Assembly: GCA_900553865.1 (NCBI GenBank)
Contig: USFC01000063.1
Coordinates: 1-9,180 of the forward strand
DNA length: 9,180 nt
Origin: an uncultured Clostridium sp.
GTDB lineage: Bacteria > Bacillota > Clostridia > TANB77 > CAG-508
Reading direction: 5' to 3'
The notes below the pieces were generated by a model. The model did not search any database, was not told the origin of the DNA, and worked only from the letters and a program-made list of their open reading frames with translations. The first letter of the stretch is position 1. The number at the start of each line of letters is the position of its first letter. Positions 1 through 5,619 of the stretch are shown one piece after another. The translations under genes were made by a program, and so were the position numbers.

Positions 1-70
1 TTATAATAGGCTGGCCGCGACACCAAGGTATAAAAATAATATATATACTCTTATTTTGTGTTTAATGTAC
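1..70 (+). repeat. Dispersed repeat, left-end partial copy
   Basis: Positions 1-55 are identical to 9126-9180. Positions 34-70 are also an inverted copy of 9021-9057, with a single mismatch at 61 (paired with 9030) over 37 bases. The stretch CTGGCCGCGACACC is much richer in G and C than the surrounding sequence. No open reading frame fits it. The piece looks like the distal half of the element seen more completely at 9021-9180, so the copy is cut by the window edge. A short non-coding mobile element (MITE-like or REP-like) is the best reading; the family name is not known to me. Confidence 0.8.
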
Positions 71-122
71 CAAAAGGAAACGTCCCCAATGGGTATTGAC
101 CGTTTTTTTACTCCGTCCCCAA
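69..122. repeat. Repeat-flanking GGAAACGTCC / CGTCCCCAA motifs
   Basis: The 17-mer ACCAAAAGGAAACGTCC at 69-85 recurs in inverted orientation at 8987-9003, next to the other repeat copy. CGTCCCCAA occurs at 81-89 and again at 114-122. Similar GGGGACGG-TTCC-TTTTGG words are, as I recall, common beside Y1 (REP-associated) transposase genes in Firmicutes, but no such gene is present here. This stretch lies beyond the terminator of the minus-strand operon and contains no credible gene. Confidence 0.5.
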
Positions 123-130
123 AAAACAGT

Positions 131-172
131 AAAAAAAACAATCCACAATTTGTTAACAAGTTGTGGATTGTT
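131..172 (-). terminator. Rho-independent terminator of the rsmD operon
   Basis: A perfect 12-bp stem (137-148 with 161-172, AACAATCCACAA on the plus strand) is extended by the palindromic loop TTGTTAACAA to about 16 pairs. Read on the minus strand it is followed at once by eight T (131-138). It starts 8 bases after the stop codon of the 181-618 gene, as expected for the end of that operon. Confidence 0.9.
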
Positions 173-180
173 ATGTTACT

Positions 181-618
181 TTATTTTAATTCTTTTCTAT
201 TATTTTGTATTGTTTCTAATGCATTTACTAAAGCATTTTCTATGTTTTGTAAAATGCTATCTGCATAGTCTTTTGTTCCTTTTGTAATTTCCCTAGACAT
301 TTCGTTTGCTGTTTCTATTATTTCTGCCTTTTGTTCATATGCTTTTCTTGTAATTTCATGTTCATCTATCATTGATATAATTCTATTTTCTGCTTCTTTA
401 ACAATTCCGTCAGCTTCTTTTTGTGCCTCGACTAAAATACGTTGTCTTTCTTCTTTTACCCATTTAGCTTGTTTTAGCTCCTCTGGTAATTTTAAACGTA
501 TTTCCTTTATTATTTCTAACATTTCCTCTTTATCTACAATACCTTTATTAGAAAAAGGAATTGATTTGCTACTTTCTAACATCTCCTCTAATGTTTCTAA
601 TAATGTAAATATTTCCAT
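181..618 (-). CDS. Small coiled-coil protein (DivIVA / ATP synthase b-like), function unknown
   Basis: A 145-residue charged protein with no signal peptide or membrane segment. Residues about 45-115 are rich in Glu, Lys and Ala with heptad character (for example EERQRILVEAQKEADGIVK, residues 56-74), predicting a long helical coiled coil resembling DivIVA or the b subunit stalk of ATP synthase. The N-terminal 40 residues are helical and acidic. As I recall, clostridial genomes often carry such a protein, loosely labelled 'ATPase', near rsmD and coaD; no nucleotide-binding motif is visible, so that label is not supported. The ATG lies 3 bases after the rsmD stop codon and its ribosome binding site (AAAGGGG) sits inside the last rsmD codons, so the two are almost certainly translationally coupled. 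The real role is unknown; a structural or membrane-associated scaffold is inference. Confidence 0.8.
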   Translation of the reverse strand: MEIFTLLETLEEMLESSKSIPFSNKGIVDKEEMLEIIKEIRLKLPEELKQAKWVKEERQRILVEAQKEADGIVKEAENRIISMIDEHEITRKAYEQKAEIIETANEMSREITKGTKDYADSILQNIENALVNALETIQNNRKELK

Positions 619-621
619 TGT

Positions 622-1173
622 TTAGCCCCTTTCGCGTAAGAATAGAAGTTTTACTCTACCATACTTTCTTTTATCATATATTTCTATTTCTAATTTTTCT
701 AATTCTTTTATATCTCTTTCTTCTTCGTCTGTTTCTAATATTATAATTCCTTCTTTTGCAAGTAGCTTTAGGTCTATAATTTTTTTTATTGCATCTACGC
801 CAATATCTAATTTATATGGTGGATCTATAAAAATAATATCATATTTATTTTTGGCTTGTTCTAAACATTTTTTATAATCTTTATATATTACTATGCTTTG
901 TTCCTCTAGTCTTGCTTTTTTTAAATTTTCTTTTAATATTTTTATTACTTTATATGATTTATCACAAAATGTGGCTTGTTTGCTCCCCCTGCTTAAGCTT
1001 TCTATTCCAAGTGCTCCACTTCCTGCAAATAAATCTAAGACATTTGCATCTTCAAGATAATTTTGAATTATACTAAACAAAGGCTCCTTAACTCTATCTA
1101 AAGTTGGTCTTGTGGTTACGTCTTCTACAGAGTTTATTTTTGTTCCTTTTGCTTTTCCTGCAATTACTCTCAT
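622..1173 (-). CDS. rsmD: 16S rRNA (guanine(966)-N(2))-methyltransferase RsmD
   Basis: A 183-residue protein, the usual RsmD length. It uses S-adenosylmethionine to methylate N2 of G966 (E. coli numbering) in 16S rRNA during assembly of the 30S subunit. Visible signatures are the N-terminal MRVIAGKAKG, RPTLDRVKEPLF at 22-33, SAM-binding motif I DLFAGSGALG at 47-56, and the catalytic DPPY at 117-120 typical of exocyclic-amino N-methyltransferases. The ATG is preceded by AGGAGA at good spacing. In many Firmicutes rsmD is followed by coaD; here coaD is absent and the coiled-coil protein follows directly. A promoter is visible at 1202-1229, with a possible second one further upstream. Confidence 0.95.
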   Translation of the reverse strand: MRVIAGKAKGTKINSVEDVTTRPTLDRVKEPLFSIIQNYLEDANVLDLFAGSGALGIESLSRGSKQATFCDKSYKVIKILKENLKKARLEEQSIVIYKDYKKCLEQAKNKYDIIFIDPPYKLDIGVDAIKKIIDLKLLAKEGIIILETDEEERDIKELEKLEIEIYDKRKYGRVKLLFLRERG

Positions 1174-1201
1174 ATAGGTCTCCTTTGCTTTTATACACTT
1201 T

Positions 1202-1229
1202 ATTTTACCTATTTTAAATGATATGTCAA
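1202..1229 (-). promoter_or_regulatory. Proximal promoter of the rsmD operon
   Basis: On the minus strand, TTGACA (1224-1229), a 16-base spacer and TAAAAT (1202-1207) form a good sigma-A promoter, with a predicted start about 25 bases before the rsmD ATG. A perfect -35 box makes this the favoured promoter. Confidence 0.65.
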
Positions 1230-1301
1230 TAATATTAACGAAATTGTAATATACATTTAATAGAATTGTAACACATTAACATTTATGTAATAATCATCAG
1301 T

Positions 1302-1330
1302 ATTATATACTATTCCTTTTATTTTTGCAA
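1302..1330 (-). promoter_or_regulatory. Possible distal promoter upstream of rsmD
   Basis: On the minus strand, TTGCAA (1325-1330), a 17-base spacer and a perfect TATAAT (1302-1307). A transcript from here would have a leader of about 120 bases before rsmD, containing two TTACAATT words but no strong hairpin or T-run. In such AT-rich DNA a chance match is possible. The rest of the 1174-1410 gap holds nothing else I can support apart from the promoters. Confidence 0.4.
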
Positions 1331-1360
1331 TATGTAAACTTAAATTTATTGTGTTTTTTC

Positions 1361-1389
1361 TTGAAATTGCTGCCTAAATATTGTATAAT
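1361..1389 (+). promoter_or_regulatory. ssrA promoter
   Basis: TTGAAA (1361-1366), exactly 17 bases, TATAAT (1384-1389). The expected start near 1396 gives a leader of roughly 15 bases before the mature tmRNA 5' end at 1411. This fits a strong constitutive sigma-A promoter for an abundant RNA whose 5' end is trimmed by RNase P. Confidence 0.8.
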
Positions 1390-1410
1390 AATTAAGTAAC
1401 TGTAATATTC

Positions 1411-1765
1411 GGGGGTGTAATTGGTTTCGACAGTATTTTAGAAGTATGAATAGCGAGTAGTGGATTCTCGTTTGCCACTTTAAAAAACGGGAAAATAAAT
1501 ATAAACGCAGATCAAAGAGAATTTGCTTTAGCTGCCTAAGGGCGCTAACGTTTTATATAAAATCCCCACATTTTATATAAGGCGTCGATTTAGTGGGAAA
1601 CGAACCTATTTTTTGCCATAAAAATAGCGGGTACTTTAATGGCTACTATTATTTTTCGTTTGTTTGTTAATGAATTATAGTGGGAATTTTAATAACAAAC
1701 TACACTCGTAGAAGTTCATATGGAAAAGATATTGGACAGGAGTTCGACTCTCCTCACCTCCACCA
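1411..1765 (+). ncRNA. ssrA: tmRNA (transfer-messenger RNA)
   Basis: A one-piece tmRNA of 355 bases, which rescues ribosomes stalled on broken mRNAs and tags the unfinished protein for proteolysis, working with SmpB. The 5' end GGGGGTG (1411-1417) pairs with CACCTCC (1755-1761), including one G-U pair, to form the tRNA-like acceptor stem. A1762 is the discriminator and CCA (1763-1765) is encoded in the gene. The T arm is AGGAG (1738-1742), loop TTCGACT, CTCCT (1750-1754). The conserved TTGGTTTCGACAG follows the 5' stem. The tag frame lies at 1507-1539. smpB is not in the window. The 3' CCA is followed directly by the terminator stem. Confidence 0.97.
1507..1539 (+). other. tmRNA proteolysis tag reading frame
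   Basis: Resume codon GCA, then GAT CAA AGA GAA TTT GCT TTA GCT GCC and stop TAA, encoding ADQREFALAA. The ALAA ending is the ClpXP-type degradation signal, and the length matches the common ten-codon tag (ANDENYALAA in E. coli). The exact resume codon is inferred from position and from the preceding TAAAC; the ALAA-stop is unambiguous. Confidence 0.85.
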
Positions 1766-1807
1766 AAAAGCAATCCTGTTCATTTTTTTATGAACAGGAT
1801 TGCTTTT
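1766..1807. terminator. Shared bidirectional terminator, ssrA / 1806-2291 gene
   Basis: A perfect 18-bp inverted repeat (1766-1783 with 1790-1807), AAAAGCAATCCTGTTCAT, with a six-T loop. Both strands end the stem in a T run (TTTT on plus, TTTTT on minus with flanking bases). It begins right after the tmRNA CCA. Its other end overlaps the stop codon (1806-1808) of the converging gene, so one structure ends both transcripts. Confidence 0.9.
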
Positions 1808-2291
1808 ACATATCGTCATCTTCGTCGTTTTCTTCATATTCATCATCGTCATTGTCGTCATATTCTTCTTCACCACAGCCATGGCAGCTATGACAATGTC
1901 CTGCACAGCAATCGTCTTCGTCATCATTCCAGTCAAGTTCTATTACATTGTTGCATTTTGGACATACTATTTCTGTTCTTCCTTCTATTGATGTTGTAAA
2001 TTCATAGTCGCAATATGGACAAACAATTTCAAAATCAAAATTATTGTTTTCATCTTCTACCTCATATATGTCTGTTTCTATTTCATTAATTCTATTTTCA
2101 ATATTTGCTTGCTTTTCTTCTATATTTTTGATTTTTTCGTCTGTTATATTTACTAAGCTATCTACTGTTTCCATAAATGACATGAATAATTCTGCTATTT
2201 TTTCTTTTACAAATTTTAAATCTTCAGGGTTTGTTATTTTCCCTTCAATTTCTGTAATAATTTTTTTATAGTTTTCGCCTAATACTGACAT
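1806..2291 (-). CDS. Zinc-ribbon protein with coiled coil and acidic Cys/His tail (CD1247-like)
   Basis: 161 residues. Residues 1-50 form a helical N-terminal domain, 51-82 a likely coiled coil (KIKNIEEKQANIENRINEIE), and 88-120 a zinc ribbon with C91-P-Y-C94 and C110-P-K-C113. Residues 127-139 (CCAGHCHSCHGCG) hold five cysteines and three histidines, a probable second metal site, followed by an almost purely acidic tail to residue 161. The architecture resembles the clostridial CD1247 N-terminal domain family, which I recall sitting near efp; function is not established to my knowledge. The ATG has AGAGGA nine bases upstream and lies 21 bases after the efp stop, so it is cotranscribed with efp. 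The stop codon overlaps the shared terminator. A nucleic-acid-binding or ribosome-linked role is only inference. Confidence 0.8.
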   Translation of the reverse strand: MSVLGENYKKIITEIEGKITNPEDLKFVKEKIAELFMSFMETVDSLVNITDEKIKNIEEKQANIENRINEIETDIYEVEDENNNFDFEIVCPYCDYEFTTSIEGRTEIVCPKCNNVIELDWNDDEDDCCAGHCHSCHGCGEEEYDDNDDDEYEENDEDDDM

Positions 2292-2312
2292 ATGTTTAAT
2301 TCCTCTTTTCTA

Positions 2313-2879
2313 TTAAACTCTTTCCATATACTCGCCAGTTCTTGTATCTATACGAATTACATCTCCAATGTTTACAAAAAGTGGTACAGATATTTCGTAA
2401 CCATTTTCTAATTTTGCTGGTTTTCCTGATGTAGTTGTTGTATTTCCACTAAATCCTGGTTCTGTATAAGTAACTTCTAATTCTACAAACATAGGTGGTT
2501 CTACAGCAAATACTTTTCCTTTATAAGAAAGTACTTTTACTGACATATTTTCTTTTATGTATTTTAAAGCATCTCCTATTTGTTCTTTGTTTAAAGGCAT
2601 TTGCTCATATGTTTCATTATCCATGAAATAATATAAATCTCCATCTACATATAGATATTGCATATCTCTTTTTTCAATTTCTGCTCCTGGATATTTTTCT
2701 GATGGGTTAAAAGTTTTTTCTAAAACTGCTCCTGTGATAACGTTTTTTAATTTTGTTCTAACAAATGCTGCTCCTTTTCCTGGTTTTACGTGTTGGAATT
2801 CTACTACTTTAAATACGTTTCCATCCATTTCAAATGTTGTTCCATTTCTAAAATCTCCTGCCATGTATACTTCTGCCAT
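2313..2879 (-). CDS. efp: Translation elongation factor P
   Basis: 188 residues. EF-P binds between the ribosomal P and E sites and relieves stalling at polyproline stretches. The N-terminal KOW-like domain carries the loop HVKPGKGAAFVRTKLKN (30-46); K35 in PGKG corresponds to the lysine that is modified in other bacteria (K32 with 5-aminopentanol in B. subtilis). The C-terminal OB domain ends in the typical SVPLFVNIGDVIRIDTRTGEY. The ATG at 2879 is chosen over an in-frame ATG at 2906 because AAGGAGGA sits just before 2879, whereas the upstream ATG has no binding site and its codons would be the Shine-Dalgarno sequence itself. First gene of a two-gene operon with the zinc-ribbon protein. No modifying enzyme is in the window. 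Confidence 0.96.
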   Translation of the reverse strand: MAEVYMAGDFRNGTTFEMDGNVFKVVEFQHVKPGKGAAFVRTKLKNVITGAVLEKTFNPSEKYPGAEIEKRDMQYLYVDGDLYYFMDNETYEQMPLNKEQIGDALKYIKENMSVKVLSYKGKVFAVEPPMFVELEVTYTEPGFSGNTTTTSGKPAKLENGYEISVPLFVNIGDVIRIDTRTGEYMERV

Positions 2880-2920
2880 TTTATTTCCTCCTTTTATTTG
2901 TTTCACTTTAATGAAACTTT

Positions 2921-2947
2921 ATTATATTTTTTATTTCGTTTTATCAA
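2921..2947 (-). promoter_or_regulatory. Candidate efp promoter, proximal
   Basis: Minus strand TTGATA (2942-2947), a 15-base spacer and perfect TATAAT (2921-2926). The spacer is short, which weakens the call. The small inverted repeat GTTTCA/TGAAAC (2900-2917) lies just downstream in the leader. Confidence 0.4.
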
Positions 2948-2955
2948 TGTTTATT

Positions 2956-2984
2956 ATTTTACTATATTTTTGCTTAAAAATCAA
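2956..2984 (-). promoter_or_regulatory. Candidate efp promoter, distal
   Basis: Minus strand TTGATT (2979-2984), a 17-base spacer and TAAAAT (2956-2961). The spacing is ideal. Together with the proximal candidate it suggests that efp is transcribed separately from the upstream peptidase, which ends 175 bases before the efp start. Confidence 0.5.
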
Positions 2985-3054
2985 GTGTTTTTTGCCATTT
3001 TACTATTTGCACGAATAGTTTTATTTACATATTTTTAATTACTTTTTCTTTTCT

Positions 3055-4128
3055 TTATTTTCTTGGCTCTAATACTATATAATTTTTATCAGATTTTGTT
3101 AAATTTATACATCCATTTTTTGTAATTAAAACCGTGTCTTCTATTCTTACTCCAAATCTTCCTGGTACATATATTCCTGGCTCGTTTGTTATTACCATGT
3201 TTGCTTTTAGGTTTGCATCATTTTTTCCATGTATAAATGGAACTTCATGAATGTCTAGCCCTACTCCATGGCCTAAAGCATGTACTAAATCATATCCATG
3301 TAATTTGAAATCATTTTCTACCATTCTTGATACAATTTTTATGTTTGCTCCTTCTTTAAGTTCTTTTTCTGTTTGTTTTTGATTTTTTAAAACTAAATCA
3401 TATATTGGTTTTATTGCCTCTGGCACAAATCCCATAAATATAGTTCTTGTCATATCTGAACAATAGCCATTATATTTGCACCCAAAGTCTATTGTTATTG
3501 CATCTCCTAAGTCTATTTTTTTGTCTGTTGGCACAGCATGTGGTTTTGAAGAATTTTTTCCTGATGCTACTATCGTTTCAAAAGCCAAGTCTTCTGCTCC
3601 ATGTGTTTTAAAATATTTTTCTATTTCAAAGGCTATCTCTTTTTCGGTTTGCCCAACTCTTATAAAATCCACTATATATTTAAAGCATTCGTCTGTTATT
3701 TCACATGCTTTTTTGATGTTTTCTATTTCTTTTTCATCTTTTATCATTCTTTGCTTTTCTATTGCTTTTTCTGTTTCTTGAAGGTTATTTACTTTGTATT
3801 CGTGCATATATTGCTTATATTTTGCATATGTTACATATTCTTCTTCAAATCCAACATTTTCACAAAATAAGAAGAAATTTTCATACTCGTCCTTACTGAA
3901 ATCTTTATAATTACACACAATTATCCCGTCATCTATTGTTAATGTTGAATTTACTTCTTCTATATATCTTGCATCTGTTAAATATATATTTTCTTTTCTT
4001 GTAATTAAAAGTGTACCTTCTGCAACAATTCCTGTTAAATACCTTACATTTACAGGGTTTGAAACAATCATTCCTTGCATATTTTGTAATTTTATTTTAT
4101 CTCTTAACCATTTTAATTTTGTGTTCAT
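3055..4128 (-). CDS. Xaa-Pro aminopeptidase/dipeptidase (peptidase M24B)
   Basis: 357 residues, the usual size of the B. subtilis YqhT type. Dinuclear-metal enzyme that removes residues next to proline from peptides in the cytoplasm. Residues 1-130 form the creatinase N-terminal domain (VRYLTGIVAEG, LTDARY). Residues 135-355 form the pita-bread catalytic domain with all five metal ligands: D214 (ITIDFG), D225 (CSDMTRT), H287 (ALGHGVG), E316 (NEPGIY) and E330 (VRIEDT). H197 (KPHA) and H294 (DIHE) match the catalytic histidines. Xaa-Pro peptidase next to efp is a common Firmicutes arrangement. AGGAA precedes the ATG; the gene starts 44 bases after the prepilin peptidase stop and is the third gene of the yqeG operon. 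Substrate length preference (aminopeptidase or dipeptidase) cannot be told from sequence. No good terminator follows it. Confidence 0.93.
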   Translation of the reverse strand: MNTKLKWLRDKIKLQNMQGMIVSNPVNVRYLTGIVAEGTLLITRKENIYLTDARYIEEVNSTLTIDDGIIVCNYKDFSKDEYENFFLFCENVGFEEEYVTYAKYKQYMHEYKVNNLQETEKAIEKQRMIKDEKEIENIKKACEITDECFKYIVDFIRVGQTEKEIAFEIEKYFKTHGAEDLAFETIVASGKNSSKPHAVPTDKKIDLGDAITIDFGCKYNGYCSDMTRTIFMGFVPEAIKPIYDLVLKNQKQTEKELKEGANIKIVSRMVENDFKLHGYDLVHALGHGVGLDIHEVPFIHGKNDANLKANMVITNEPGIYVPGRFGVRIEDTVLITKNGCINLTKSDKNYIVLEPRK

Positions 4129-4172
4129 AGGATTTCCTACTTTCTACCTATTTTTTTACTTTTTTGCTACTT

Positions 4173-4919
4173 TTATGCCATTCCTAATGTAAATATTTTT
4201 ATTAAAGCTATTACTAGAATGTCAAATGGAACTAATGTTACTATAAATGCTGATATTACTATAAATGGTCCAAATGGTATGTATTCATCTGTTTTCTTTT
4301 TCTTGCTTGCAAGAAGTATTATGCTGATAATTGCTGCTAATAAAAATGCTATTAATGATATTGCTATTATTTTTTCCCATCCAAAAAACAAGCCTAAAGC
4401 TCCCATTAATTTTACATCACCAAAGCCCATTGCTTCTTTGCCTGCAATTAGTCCCCCAATACATGTAATTATTAAAAAGATGCCTGCTCCTACTATTGAG
4501 CCAAGTAACAAGTTTATTCCTTGGTTTATATTAAGCATTCCTTGAGCTAGCATAAATACTAGACCTATTTCAAACATTGTTAAATTTAATCGATTTGGTA
4601 TTATTTGTAGTTTCCAATCTATTGCAAATGCTGATAAAAGCATAGGTGTTAAAATTAGATATTTTAACAAATTTAGTTGCATTATTGGCTCACTGCTCCA
4701 ACCTTTAAAATATAAAATTGCCATATATAAAAATGCTGTTCCAAACATCAACAAATATTTCGGTTTGAAATTTTTCATATATTCTGTAAAAAATTCTTTT
4801 GAGAATACTTTTTTATATTCTGGAAGTCTTATGTTACACCAATCTACGAATTGTCCTACTATTAATCCTAAAATTCCTACTATTATATAGTATATTATGT
4901 TTATATTGTTTATATACAT
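4173..4919 (-). CDS. Prepilin peptidase (A24 family), lacking the zinc-binding Cys domain
   Basis: 248 residues with about seven to eight hydrophobic segments. It is an integral membrane aspartic protease that cleaves leader peptides of type IV pilin-like proteins. Catalytic aspartates are D101 (FAIDWKLQIIPNRL) and D168 in GFGD (165-168), matching the A24 xxD and GxGD signatures. The N-terminal segment with GQFVDWCNIRLPEYKK (22-37) resembles the start of full-length PilD/ComC enzymes. The following cytoplasmic loop (38-56), however, lacks the paired CxxC motifs that bind zinc, so the methyltransferase half is reduced or lost. AGGAGA precedes the ATG. It starts 15 bases after the yqeG stop and shares that operon. 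No pilin or secretion genes are nearby, so the substrate is unknown. Confidence 0.9.
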   Translation of the reverse strand: MYINNINIIYYIIVGILGLIVGQFVDWCNIRLPEYKKVFSKEFFTEYMKNFKPKYLLMFGTAFLYMAILYFKGWSSEPIMQLNLLKYLILTPMLLSAFAIDWKLQIIPNRLNLTMFEIGLVFMLAQGMLNINQGINLLLGSIVGAGIFLIITCIGGLIAGKEAMGFGDVKLMGALGLFFGWEKIIAISLIAFLLAAIISIILLASKKKKTDEYIPFGPFIVISAFIVTLVPFDILVIALIKIFTLGMA

Positions 4920-4934
4920 TTTTTTCTCCTACTT

Positions 4935-5426
4935 TTATATTGATTTTTGATATTTTTTTATTATGTAATTTTCCAATGGCCTTTTTATTTTTGTTACTAA
5001 TATGTCTTTTTTGGCAATTGGTTCTACTAATATTGAAAACATTTTGCATCTATTTGCGCCTATTACATCTGTAAATATTTGGTCGCCTACTGCTGCAATG
5101 TTTTCGTTTTTTTCTTGTAGTATTTTTGCAGCTTTCTTAAATCCTCGTTTTAATGGCTTTGTTCCAAAATGTATGTATGGAATTTGTAGTTTTTTTGCTA
5201 CCATTTCTACTTTTTCTTTTTTATTGCTATTGGATAATATGAAAAATTTTATTCCTTGTTTTTTTAAATTTTCACACCACTTTTCTGTTCCTTCTAACAT
5301 TTTTTTGTCAAAGTCTATTATTGTGTTGTCTACATCTAGTATTAGTGCTTTTATGTTGTTTTCGTTTAAAAAGTCTATGGTTATTTCTTTTACATTTTTA
5401 AAATAAGCTTTTGGATATAGTTTCAT
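4935..5426 (-). CDS. yqeG: YqeG family HAD IIIA-type phosphatase
   Basis: 163 residues from the ATG at 5426. HAD-superfamily hydrolase: motif I LDVDNTI with nucleophile D31 and D33, motif II SNS at 65-67, motif III lysine K90 (TKPLKRG), motif IV GDQIFTD at 114-120. The N-terminus LYPKAYFKNVKEI is typical of YqeG. The physiological substrate of the bacterial family is not settled; homologous plant and yeast enzymes dephosphorylate phosphatidylglycerophosphate, so a lipid role is possible but not shown here. The start at 5426 is preferred over an in-frame ATG at 5450 because AGGAGG (5434-5439) sits seven bases before it. First gene of the operon with prepilin peptidase and the M24 peptidase; its promoter is at 5455-5483. 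Confidence 0.93.
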   Translation of the reverse strand: MKLYPKAYFKNVKEITIDFLNENNIKALILDVDNTIIDFDKKMLEGTEKWCENLKKQGIKFFILSNSNKKEKVEMVAKKLQIPYIHFGTKPLKRGFKKAAKILQEKNENIAAVGDQIFTDVIGANRCKMFSILVEPIAKKDILVTKIKRPLENYIIKKYQKSI

Positions 5427-5454
5427 TGCCAAACCTCCTATTGTTTTCAAAAAT

Positions 5455-5483
5455 ATATTATCAATTCATGGGCTATTTGTCAA
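5455..5483 (-). promoter_or_regulatory. Promoter of the yqeG-prepilin peptidase-peptidase operon
   Basis: Minus strand perfect TTGACA (5478-5483), 17-base spacer and TAATAT (5455-5460). The start would fall about 20 bases before the yqeG ATG, giving a very short leader that leaves little room for leader regulation. Confidence 0.8.
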
Positions 5484-5546
5484 GAAAAAATACAAATTAA
5501 GATTTCTGTGCATTATATATTTTTTATTTTTTATTTTTGCTCGCAC

Positions 5547-5589
5547 ATTCAAAAGGAGAACACTAAATTTTAATGTTCTCCTTTTGAAT
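5547..5589. terminator. Strong hairpin after sleB, probable terminator
   Basis: A perfect 16-bp stem (5547-5562 with 5574-5589, ATTCAAAAGGAGAACA on the plus strand) with an 11-base loop. It lies 30 bases after the sleB stop and before the yqeG promoter, the right place to end the sleB transcript. On both strands the GGAGAACA core stem is followed by TTTTGAAT; a further five-T run (5591-5595) exists only on the plus strand, so termination on the minus strand may be imperfect. No plus-strand gene feeds into it. Confidence 0.65.
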
Positions 5590-5619
5590 ATTTTTGTATA
5601 ATATTGTCAATATATAAAT

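Noticed and set aside
56..287. Short plus-strand ORFs over the left repeat and the terminator
   Set aside because: They run through the repeat arm and terminator and antisense to the coiled-coil gene. They have no ribosome binding site and only low-complexity Phe/Leu content typical of antisense AT-rich DNA.
1234..1285. Direct repeat TTAAnnnAATTGTAA in the rsmD/ssrA intergenic region
   Set aside because: Two copies with several mismatches in very AT-rich sequence; not distinguishable from chance.
3002..3019. ACTATT/AATAGT hairpin as a terminator for the M24 peptidase
   Set aside because: Only six A-T-rich pairs, and no T run on the minus strand after it; the T run is on the wrong strand.
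4219..4545. Plus-strand ORF opposite the prepilin peptidase, and similar ones opposite pepP-like, sleB, yqeG and pyrG genes
   Set aside because: All are shadows of well-supported minus-strand genes and lack binding sites and recognisable domains.
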